Below, in pieces: positions 32,175 through 37,968 of a DNA stretch of 37,968 bases. A program made the translations under genes and the position numbers. Under the pieces are notes generated by a model. It was not told the origin of the DNA. It searched no databases and saw nothing but the letters and a program-made list of their open reading frames with translations. Each line of letters opens with the position of its first letter. Within the stretch, counting starts at the first letter, position 1. This stretch comes from Streptomycetaceae bacterium MP113-05 (GTDB taxonomy: Bacteria > Actinomycetota > Actinomycetes > Streptomycetales > Streptomycetaceae), in assembly GCA_000497405.1 (NCBI GenBank), contig KI547037.1:44681-82648 (forward strand), written 5' to 3'.

Positions 32175-32765
32175 GATGCAGGGCCAGCGCAATCACGGAG
32201 AGCCTTACTGCCGGTGTCGTTACCCGGAGGAATACGCTCGCGCCGAACATGTACGGCACCCCGGTAACGTCTACCTTCGCGAGCATGATCTGATCAGGCC
32301 AGTGGATGAGTGGGCTGCTCACATTTGCTCCCCGCACCGCCTGGAAGAAGCCGTTCACGCTATGTGCGAGGCCCAAGGAGACCCGGATCAGGATTCTCGA
32401 GTGATGGCGGCGAAGAAAAAGATCAACGAATGCGACAATCGGCTCACTCGCTACCGGGACGCCCTGGACGCAGGCACAGACCCAGCGACGGTGGCTGCGT
32501 GGATATCCGAAGTTCAAGCGCTCAAGGCTGAGGCGCTTTCCACGCTGGCCGGGGCCCAGGGCCGTCAGCGACTCAGCGTAGTCGAGATCCGTGCCCTCCG
32601 TCGGAGGGCTGGCGGGTGCGCTGTCCAAGGCGACGGCCGAGGACAAGCGTGAGCTCTACCAAGCGCTGGGACTCCGCCTGACCTACGAGCCAGCCAGTAC
32701 GACAGTGCGGGCCGAGGTGAACCTCGACCCGCAGGCCGTGGGGCTAAAGGTAGTGTCGGGAGGGG
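32175..32765 (+). pseudogene. Large serine recombinase, C-terminal part, frameshifted
   Basis: Continues the fragment at 30535-30999: MQGQRNHGEPYCRCRYPEEY carries the second zinc-ribbon cysteine, then HPGNVYLREHDLIRPVDEWA and a coiled-coil-like helix (VMAAKKKINECDNRLTRYRD). At about 32600 the frame shifts (VVEIRAL to GGLAGALSKATAEDKRELYQ), explained by one extra C in ccctccgtc. The end, LRLTYEPASTTVRAEVNLDP, runs into the 3' end of tRNA-Leu without a stop before it. Rejoining the two parts without the IS leaves an in-frame TAG at the insertion site. Confidence 0.82.
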
Positions 32766-32838
32766 GACTTGAACCCCCACGCCCTGTAAAGGGCACTAGC
32801 ACCTCAAGCTAGCGCGTCTGCCATTCCGCCACCCCGAC
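32754..32838 (-). tRNA. tRNA-Leu (anticodon GAG)
   Basis: 85 nt class II tRNA. The acceptor stem GTCGGGG pairs with TCCCGAC (one G-U), discriminator A. D-arm TGGCGGAATGGCAGAC. Anticodon stem CTAGC-TTGAGGT-GCTAG gives GAG. Long variable arm around TGCCCTTTACAGGGCG, and T-arm GGGGGTTCAAGTCCCCC. CCA is not encoded. A TAGAGT -10-like hexamer lies about 43 bp upstream on the gene strand. Its 3' end abuts the recombinase remnant, a position often used by integrating elements. Confidence 0.95.
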
Positions 32839-32976
32839 AAAGGTGTGCGTCCGGCGGCCGGGGCCGCCTCGACGGGAACAACTCTAACATCGGCGTGCGG
32901 GTGGTCGATCACACCGCCTCTTGGGCGGCGGGTGGTCGAGGGGAGAGGATGGAGGCCCGCAATCTCAGGAGGCAGC

Positions 32977-34302
32977 GTGAGCCAGTCGAGCCCGGTACCG
33001 GAGCGCAGGGGCGAGGACGAGGTCGTCGACCTGTGCCGTGATCTGATTCGCATCGACACCAGTAACTTCGGCGGGAACGACGCCCGCGGCGAGCGGGCGG
33101 CTGCGGAGTACGTGGCGTCCATGCTGGCAGAGGTCGGTGTGGAGCCGAAGATCATCGAGTCCGAGCGGGGCAGGGCGTCCGTCGTCGCCCGGATCGAGGG
33201 GGAGGACTCCTCCCGGCCCGGTCTGCTCATCCACGGCCACACCGACGTGGTCCCTGCGAACGCCGAGGACTGGACGCACCACCCGTTCTCCGGTGAGATC
33301 GCTGACGGGTGCGTGTGGGGCCGCGGAGCGGTGGACATGAAGGACATGGACGCCATGACCCTCGCGGTGATGCGTGACCGGATGCGCAGCGGCCGGAGGC
33401 CGCCGAGGGACGTGGTGCTCGCCTTCCTCGCCGACGAGGAGGCCGGCGGCATCTACGGTGCCCGGCACCTGGTGGACCACCACGCGGATCTCTTCGAGGG
33501 CGTCACCGAGGCGATCGGCGAGGTGGGCGGATTCTCGTTCACCGTCAACGAGAACCTCCGGCTCTACCTGGTCGAGACCGCCCAGAAGGGCATGCACTGG
33601 ATGCGGCTCACCGTGGACGGTACCGCGGGTCACGGTTCCATGACCAACGCCGACAACGCGATCACCGAGCTGTGCGAGGCGGTCGGGAGGCTCGGACGGC
33701 ACCGCTTCCCCGTGCGGGCGACCAAGACGGTGCGGTCCTTCCTGGACGAGCTCTCGGACGCACTGGGCACCGAACTCGACCCCGAGGACATGGAGGAGAC
33801 CCTCACCAAGCTCGGTGGGATCGCCAAGATCATCGGCGCCACTCTGCAGAACACCGCGGCGCCCACGCAGCTCGGTGCCGGTTACAAGGTGAACGTCATT
33901 CCGGGGCAGGCCACGGCGCACGTCGACGGGCGGTTCCTGCCGGGGCACGAGGAGGAGTTCCTCGCCGACCTGGACCGCGTCCTCGGCCCCCGGGTGCGGC
34001 GCGAGGACGTGCACGCCGACAAGGCACTGGAGACCACGTTCGACGGTGCCCTGGTGGAGGCCATGCAGTCCTCGCTGCGGGCGGAGGACCCGGTGGCGCG
34101 TGCCGTGCCGTACATGCTCTCCGGAGGCACGGACGCCAAGTCCTTCGACGACCTGGGCATCCGCTGTTTCGGGTTCGCGCCGCTCAAGCTGCCCCCGGAC
34201 CTCGACTTCGCCGGCATGTTCCACGGCGTGGACGAGCGTGTGCCGGTGGACGGTCTCCAGTTCGGCGTGCGGGTGCTGGACCGTTTCCTGGACCAGTGCT
34301 GA
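32977..34302 (+). CDS. M20-family metallopeptidase
   Basis: 441 aa di-zinc peptidase/deacylase of the M20/M25/M40 group. GLLIHGHTDVVPAN supplies the first metal His and the catalytic Asp, CVWGRGAVDMKDMDA the bridging Asp, and FLADEEAGG the Glu pair (catalytic base and ligand). A dimerisation lid domain includes GTAGHGSMTNADNA, and GGTDAKSFDDLGI plus FHGVDERV (ligand His) close the site. GTG at 32977 follows AGGAGG exactly; the upstream frame crosses the tRNA region and is not coding. Cytoplasmic, no signal peptide. A conserved Streptomyces housekeeping gene divergent from tRNA-Leu. Confidence 0.93.
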   Translation: MSQSSPVPERRGEDEVVDLCRDLIRIDTSNFGGNDARGERAAAEYVASMLAEVGVEPKIIESERGRASVVARIEGEDSSRPGLLIHGHTDVVPANAEDWTHHPFSGEIADGCVWGRGAVDMKDMDAMTLAVMRDRMRSGRRPPRDVVLAFLADEEAGGIYGARHLVDHHADLFEGVTEAIGEVGGFSFTVNENLRLYLVETAQKGMHWMRLTVDGTAGHGSMTNADNAITELCEAVGRLGRHRFPVRATKTVRSFLDELSDALGTELDPEDMEETLTKLGGIAKIIGATLQNTAAPTQLGAGYKVNVIPGQATAHVDGRFLPGHEEEFLADLDRVLGPRVRREDVHADKALETTFDGALVEAMQSSLRAEDPVARAVPYMLSGGTDAKSFDDLGIRCFGFAPLKLPPDLDFAGMFHGVDERVPVDGLQFGVRVLDRFLDQC

Positions 34303-34368
34303 GTCGGACTCCGAACTTTCGCACCCCTGTGCGGGATTACTCATGAAGAGTGAATGAGTCTCCGGAGT

Positions 34369-34396
34369 CGTAGCCCGGCTTCCCCCTCCTCGTTAC
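34369..34396 (+). promoter_or_regulatory. Possible ECF-type promoter of the short chaplin gene
   Basis: CGTAGCC (34369-34375) and CGTTAC (34391-34396), 15 bases apart, 50 bp upstream of the chaplin ATG. Chaplin genes are known targets of the ECF sigma BldN, whose -10 elements begin CGT. The match is suggestive only. Confidence 0.25.
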
Positions 34397-34445
34397 ACGG
34401 TGTGCGGTCCGCAGTATGGGATCGCATTGTCAACTAGGAGGAACA

Positions 34446-34679
34446 ATGCTCAAGAAGGTCGTCGCCACCGCGGCTGCCACCGGCTCCCTCGTGCTCGCTG
34501 GCGCGGGCATGGCCGTCGCCGACGCCGGCGCCAACGGTGCCGCCGTGAACTCCCCGGGCGTGCTGTCCGGCAACGTGGTCCAGGTTCCCGTCCACGTGCC
34601 CGTCAACGTGTGCGGCAACACCGTGAACGTCATCGCGCTGCTGAACCCGGCGTTCGGCAACGCCTGCGTCAACGACTGA
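34446..34679 (+). CDS. chpH: Short chaplin (ChpH type)
   Basis: 77 aa: Sec signal peptide (KKVVATAAATGSLVLAGAGM, cleavage after AVADA about residue 27), then one chaplin domain: GAAVNSPGVLSGNVVQVPVH to NPAFGNACVND with Cys56 and Cys74 for the intramolecular disulfide. Secreted, it assembles into amyloid-like fibrils that make aerial hyphae and spores hydrophobic. ATG at 34446 preceded by AGGAGGA. Adjacent to the long chaplin, the same pairing as chpH/chpC in S. coelicolor. Expected to be developmentally controlled. Confidence 0.95.
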   Translation: MLKKVVATAAATGSLVLAGAGMAVADAGANGAAVNSPGVLSGNVVQVPVHVPVNVCGNTVNVIALLNPAFGNACVND

Positions 34680-34714
34680 GGTCGTTCGCCCCGTGAGGGG
34701 TAACCGCCGCGCGG

Positions 34715-34743
34715 CCCCGGAGTGCGAGCCATGTGCTCCGGGG
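34715..34743 (+). terminator. Hairpin after the short chaplin gene
   Basis: CCCCGGAG (34715-34722) pairs with CTCCGGGG (34736-34743) around a 13-base loop, 36 bp after the chaplin stop. No T-run, as is common in Streptomyces. It may separate the two chaplin transcripts. Confidence 0.5.
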
Positions 34744-34828
34744 TCGTCGGCCTTCTGGACGAGTCGATGCGACGGTACGAACCGCGCAGATTCGTGATTT
34801 CGTGAGAAATGAAGTCAGGGGAAGAACC

Positions 34829-35572
34829 ATGCGACAGGTCACCAGAAAAGGCCTGATCACCGTGGCCGCGGCGGGCGGCGTGCTTGCGATCTCGGGAGGC
34901 TCCGCCTTCGCCGACGCGACCGCTGACGGCGGCGCCGCGAACTCGCCCGGCGTGCTGTCCGGCAATTCGGTGCAGGCACCGGTCCACGCACCGGTCAACG
35001 CGTGCGGGAACACCGTGGACGCTGCGGCTCTGCTGAACCCGGCGTTCGGCAACACCTGCGTCAACGACGGTGGCCACGGCCCGGCGAAGTCCGACGGCGG
35101 CCACCACGGTGGCGGCCAGCAGGGTCCCGACGGGGGCACCCACCAGGACGGTGGCCACCAGGGCGGCGGCAGCACCGCGAACAGCGGCGCCGTCAACTCG
35201 CCGGGCGTCGGTTCCGGCAACAACGTGCAGGTCCCGATCGAGGTGCCGGTCAACGCCTGTGGCAACGGCATCGATGTCGCCGGCCTGCTGAACCCGACCT
35301 TCGGCAACTCCTGTGTCAACGAGTCGGGGGAGACCCCGCAGGAGGAGCCGCCGAACGCGCCGGAGGAGGAGACCCCGGAGCCGGAGACTCCCGAGGAGCC
35401 GAAGCCCGAGGTCCCGAAGGAGCCGAACGCGCCGGAGACTCAGACCGTCACCCAGCCGGAGCTCGCCCAGACCGGTGCCGACTACCAGATCGAGACCGCC
35501 TTGGGCATGGGTGCCAGCCTGCTTCTCGGCGGCAGCATTCTGTACCGGCGCGCCCGCGCAGCCCAGCGCTGA
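34829..35572 (+). CDS. chpC: Long chaplin with sortase signal (ChpC type)
   Basis: 247 aa. Signal peptide (1-30, ending GSAFADA), chaplin domain 1 (about 35-80, Cys59/Cys77), a Gly/His/Gln-rich linker (GGHHGGGQQGPDGGTHQDGG), chaplin domain 2 (about 118-164, Cys144/Cys162), a Pro/Glu-rich wall-spanning spacer, then the sorting signal LAQTG (212-216), a hydrophobic helix (TALGMGASLLLGGSILY) and a basic tail. Sortase E would link it to peptidoglycan. ATG at 34829 with CAGGGGAAG upstream. Follows chpH; cotranscription is uncertain because of the hairpin between them. Confidence 0.93.
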   Translation: MRQVTRKGLITVAAAGGVLAISGGSAFADATADGGAANSPGVLSGNSVQAPVHAPVNACGNTVDAAALLNPAFGNTCVNDGGHGPAKSDGGHHGGGQQGPDGGTHQDGGHQGGGSTANSGAVNSPGVGSGNNVQVPIEVPVNACGNGIDVAGLLNPTFGNSCVNESGETPQEEPPNAPEEETPEPETPEEPKPEVPKEPNAPETQTVTQPELAQTGADYQIETALGMGASLLLGGSILYRRARAAQR

Positions 35573-35611
35573 CGCACTCCGCACGACCACCCCTCGGCCG
35601 GGCAGGCCGAC

Positions 35612-35640
35612 GAGCGGGCCCCGCCCTGCGGGGCCCGCTC
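35612..35640. terminator. Strong bidirectional hairpin terminator
   Basis: Perfect 12-bp stem GAGCGGGCCCCG / CGGGGCCCGCTC with a five-base loop, between the convergent long chaplin and DUF5703 genes. Confidence 0.85.
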
Positions 35641-35657
35641 AGTGCGTCGTGCAGCAG

Positions 35658-35846
35658 TCACCAGGTGGCGCACAACTGGCGGATGATCCGGCGGCGCAGC
35701 CGGACCCGCCGGCTTCCGTCCGGATGCAGCCGCAGCCTGTCCAGCTCCCAGTGCCCGTACTCGGCGTGGTAGGTGAGGAGCTGCGTGGCAGCCTTACGGG
35801 AGACCCCACGCGGCACGTACACATCGCGAAATTCGTATTCCGGCAT
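35658..35846 (-). CDS. DUF5703 family protein
   Basis: 62 aa: MPEYEFRDVYVPRGVSRKAA, then HAEYGHWELDRLRLHPDGSR and a basic C-terminus RRVRLRRRIIRQLCATW. This matches the small DUF5703 family found throughout Streptomyces near the chaplin locus; function unknown, probably a basic nucleic-acid- or membrane-associated protein. I chose ATG at 35846 because the family starts MPEYEF; an ATG three codons upstream (35855) is the longer alternative. Divergent from the acidic-protein gene at 35894 with 47 bp between. Confidence 0.88.
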   Translation of the reverse strand: MPEYEFRDVYVPRGVSRKAATQLLTYHAEYGHWELDRLRLHPDGSRRVRLRRRIIRQLCATW

Positions 35847-35893
35847 CTCATCCATTGTGCGGGCAGAGGCCGAATGCCGATAGCGTCTGCACT

Positions 35894-36595
35894 ATGTCTG
35901 ATGCTGAGCAGCCCACCGCTGCCGACGTACGCGCCGCCGCCGAATCGGTCAAGGCCGCGCTGGACCGTCACCTGGAGGCGGTCGAACGCCGTGCGGAGGC
36001 TCTCACCAGGGGGAATGCCGCTCCGGAGGCCGACACCGCGGTCTATGCCGCGTTCGATGAACTCGCCGCGGCGGGGGAGGCGTACGACGAGCTGCTCTAT
36101 GACGTCCACGACGAGGTCACCCCGTTCGACATCCCGGGCGGGGACACCATGCCCGACTACACCGGCCCCGACGAGCCGCGGGCGCTCAGTGTCTTCATCC
36201 GGCGGGACTACACGGTCACCGAGCCGCACCGGTTGCTCTCCCAGGCGCAGCGCGTCACCGACCTCGACCCGGAATCGGCGGAGGACGAGACCGAGTGGAG
36301 TGGCGGAGCGGCCGGTCGCAGTGTCCACGCGGCGCTGGGCGTGCTGTTCGGGGAGTTCGAACCCGACGAGATCGCCACCCGGCACAAGGAGTTCGGGCTC
36401 GACGAGGGCGACGCCACGCTCTGGATCGCCGCCGCCGACGAGGCGAGCGAGCCGGGGGAGTGGCTCGCGGCGCCCTTCGACGAGGCCGACCCCGAACGGG
36501 TGGTGTGCCGCTTCGACGTGAGCACTGCTTTCGACGACGAGGACGTCTATGGCGGCACGGCAGTCGGGGGACGCGCCGGGGGACCGACCGGCTGA
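35894..36595 (+). CDS. Conserved acidic actinobacterial hypothetical protein
   Basis: 233 aa, strongly acidic, soluble. The N-terminus is helical (VRAAAESVKAALDRHLEAVE; AFDELAAAGEAYDELLYDVH), followed by PRALSVFIRRDYTV and FGEFEPDEIATRHKEFGLDE, and a C-terminal part ending FDVSTAFDDEDVYGG. I recall similar uncharacterised proteins beside chaplins in other Streptomyces but know no function. ATG at 35894 is the first good start; the ribosome site is weak. Converges on the helicase gene across a terminator. Confidence 0.8.
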   Translation: MSDAEQPTAADVRAAAESVKAALDRHLEAVERRAEALTRGNAAPEADTAVYAAFDELAAAGEAYDELLYDVHDEVTPFDIPGGDTMPDYTGPDEPRALSVFIRRDYTVTEPHRLLSQAQRVTDLDPESAEDETEWSGGAAGRSVHAALGVLFGEFEPDEIATRHKEFGLDEGDATLWIAAADEASEPGEWLAAPFDEADPERVVCRFDVSTAFDDEDVYGGTAVGGRAGGPTG

Positions 36596-36598
36596 CCC

Positions 36599-36644
36599 GG
36601 GCGGCGAGGGCGCCCCGCCCGCCTGAGGGGCGCCCTCGCCGCCC
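36599..36644. terminator. 18-bp stem terminator between convergent genes
   Basis: The left arm 36599-36616 (GGGCGGCGAGGGCGCCCC) pairs perfectly with 36627-36644; ten-base loop. It starts four bases after one stop codon and ends two bases before the other, so it serves both genes. Confidence 0.88.
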
Positions 36645-36645
36645 C

Positions 36646-37968
36646 TCAGGCGTCCTCGGCCCGTGTCGCGGCGACTGACTGGGCGACAAGGTTCCGCAGC
36701 CGGGTGGTGCGCTCCGGAGCCGTGCGGTCCGCGACGGCCTCGGCCAGCGCGTTCTGTGCGCCGTGCACCACCGACAGGTGGCGGTCGGCGCGGCCGAACG
36801 CGGTGTACACCCATTCCCGCGTCAGGGCTTCCGTCGCGTCGCCCGGCAGCACCGCGACGACGGCCGGCCAGCGGGCCCCGGCCGCCTGGTGGGCGGTCAT
36901 GGCCCACCCGTGGTGCACCGTGGCGGGCACCCGGTCCGGGGGGACGGTCACCACTCGGCCGGGCAGGTCGATGCGCAGCCCGTCCTCTCCGCCCGCCGCC
37001 ACGGTGCCGGCGACGCTGCGGCCGGGCAGGGGGGAGCACACCACCCGGTCGCCGGGATCGAATCCGCCGAACCGGCCGGGGCCGGGGTTGAGCCGTTCCT
37101 TCAGAGCGGCGTTCAGCACGCGGGTGCCCGCCGCCCCGTCGTTCGCGGGCGTGATCACCTGCGTCTCCCCGGACGGCACTCCGATCGCTCGCGGCACGGA
37201 GTCCGCCACCAACTGCACCGTGCGGTGCACCGCCTCGCCGCCGTCCCGCACCGGGATGATGACGACCTCGCGGTTCGGGGCGTCCACCTGGAGGAGTTCA
37301 CCGGCGCCGACGCCCGACACCAGCTCGCCGAGTGGGCCGGGGTCCGGCGTGCGCGAGGTGACCCGGGGGCAGCAGCGGGCGGCGAGCACGTCGCGGAAGA
37401 CGTCTCCTGCGCCGGCCGGGCCCAGTTCCCCGGGGTCGCCGCTGAGCACCATCCGGGCGCCGTCCGGCAGCGACTCCGCCAGCGCCGCCGCCTCCTCGGT
37501 GCCGAGCTGCGCGGCGTCGCACACCACTAGCAGGTCGAGTTCCCAGGTGCCGTCCGAGTCCCGGGCGGGACCCTCCCGGCCCTCCAGCAGCCCGGCTACC
37601 GTGCCGGCCGTGTCACCGTCGCCGGGTAGCAGCCGCGCGAGGCGTGCACGGCCGTTCTCGCCGTGAGCGACGGCGTAGGCCCGCAGTCCCAGCGTGTTCG
37701 ACGCGGCGACCAGCGAGGCGGGTTCGGCGCGAGCGGCCTCGCTGCCGGTGTGCGTGACCAGTCCGTGGCCCGCGGCGGCCCGTACCAGCTCGGCGGCCGA
37801 CGGGGTGGCAGACGCCACGGCCACGGCCTCCCATGCCTCCGTGTCCGCGGCTGAGACGGTGCCGACAAGTCTGGCCAGGGCGTCGGCCAGGCTCTCCTCG
37901 GCCAGAGCGTGCCGCTCCAGACCGACCAGCAGCCGGACCGGGCGGTCCGGCTCCCCCCCCCCCCCCCC
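36646..37968 (-). CDS. RecD-like helicase domain protein, 5'-truncated by window edge
   Basis: The minus-strand frame is open to the window edge, so about 440 C-terminal residues are seen (MAVASATPSAAEL is internal). RecD2/TraA-like landmarks: ELDLLVVCDAAQLGTEEAAA in the motif II region, MVLSGDPGELGPAGAGDVFR (motif III), TQVITPANDGAAGTRVLNAA, and WAMTAHQAAGARWPAVVAVL plus REWVYTAFGRADRHLSVVHG (motifs V/VI, UvrD_C_2). Motif II reads CDAA instead of DE, lacking the catalytic Glu, and motif V lacks the usual KxQGSE. Probably a degenerate helicase-fold ATPase conserved in Streptomyces. Walker A lies outside the window. The last 16 bases (poly-C) should not be trusted. Confidence 0.8.
   Translation of the reverse strand, partial: GGGGGEPDRPVRLLVGLERHALAEESLADALARLVGTVSAADTEAWEAVAVASATPSAAELVRAAAGHGLVTHTGSEAARAEPASLVAASNTLGLRAYAVAHGENGRARLARLLPGDGDTAGTVAGLLEGREGPARDSDGTWELDLLVVCDAAQLGTEEAAALAESLPDGARMVLSGDPGELGPAGAGDVFRDVLAARCCPRVTSRTPDPGPLGELVSGVGAGELLQVDAPNREVVIIPVRDGGEAVHRTVQLVADSVPRAIGVPSGETQVITPANDGAAGTRVLNAALKERLNPGPGRFGGFDPGDRVVCSPLPGRSVAGTVAAGGEDGLRIDLPGRVVTVPPDRVPATVHHGWAMTAHQAAGARWPAVVAVLPGDATEALTREWVYTAFGRADRHLSVVHGAQNALAEAVADRTAPERTTRLRNLVAQSVAATRAEDA

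Noticed and set aside
37953-37968. Run of 16 C at the window end
   Set aside because: Most likely a contig-end sequencing artefact rather than biology; it would also add implausible glycines to the helicase.
1-37968. CRISPR arrays, rRNA genes, biosynthetic gene cluster
   Set aside because: No regularly spaced direct repeats, no rRNA-like sequence, and no polyketide or peptide synthetase domains are visible.

Overview
High-GC actinobacterial DNA, almost certainly a Streptomyces chromosome: strong G/C in third codon positions, GGAGG-type ribosome sites, a short and a long LAxTG-anchored chaplin side by side, a DUF5703 protein and a tRNA-Leu(GAG). The last 16 bases are a run of C, which looks like a contig-end artefact.

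Region 1 (1-3.6 kb): the 3' part of an FAD-binding dehydrogenase, a frameshifted conserved gene and a frameshifted APC amino-acid permease.

Region 2 (3.7-9.4 kb, all minus strand): a stressosome and partner-switching cascade in transcription order: rsbR, rsbS, rsbT, an RsbT-like ATPase fused to an RsbX-like phosphatase, a SpoIIE/RsbU-like phosphatase, an RsbW-like anti-sigma kinase and a SigB/SigF-type sigma factor. The first five genes overlap each other. A Ppx/GppA phosphatase and a methyltransferase lie upstream.

Region 3 (11.8-28.4 kb): an island resembling the mycobacterial DosR/DevR dormancy regulon and Streptomyces OsdKR-type loci. It has four tandem-domain universal stress proteins, two CBS-BON proteins, two stand-alone cyclic-nucleotide-binding-fold proteins, two Acg-like nitroreductases, a DevS-like GAF kinase that keeps the heme-ligand His, a DevR-like regulator, an Rv1733c-like membrane protein with a coupled 34-aa ORF, two SpoIIE phosphatases and a broken zinc alcohol dehydrogenase. 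One minus-strand operon couples the cNMP-fold protein, CBS-BON protein, response regulator and nitroreductase. GGGWCC/GGMCCC-type inverted repeats upstream of several genes are candidate regulator sites.

Region 4 (28.4-32.8 kb): a scar. The alcohol dehydrogenase is fused within its coding sequence to the 3' part of a large serine recombinase. An ISAs1-family element sits in the dehydrogenase part (21-bp perfect inverted repeats, 7-bp target duplication). An IS630-family element sits in the recombinase part (TA duplication). The recombinase reading frame runs into the 3' end of tRNA-Leu(GAG).

Region 5 (32.8-38 kb): conserved Streptomyces genes: an M20 peptidase, a short chaplin (ChpH type), a long sortase-anchored chaplin (ChpC type), a DUF5703 protein, a conserved acidic protein and a RecD-like helicase cut by the window end. 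Two strong terminator hairpins separate convergent genes.

Together the window links general-stress sigma control to a hypoxia or dormancy-type response. The island's right end was lost by rearrangement next to core genes.
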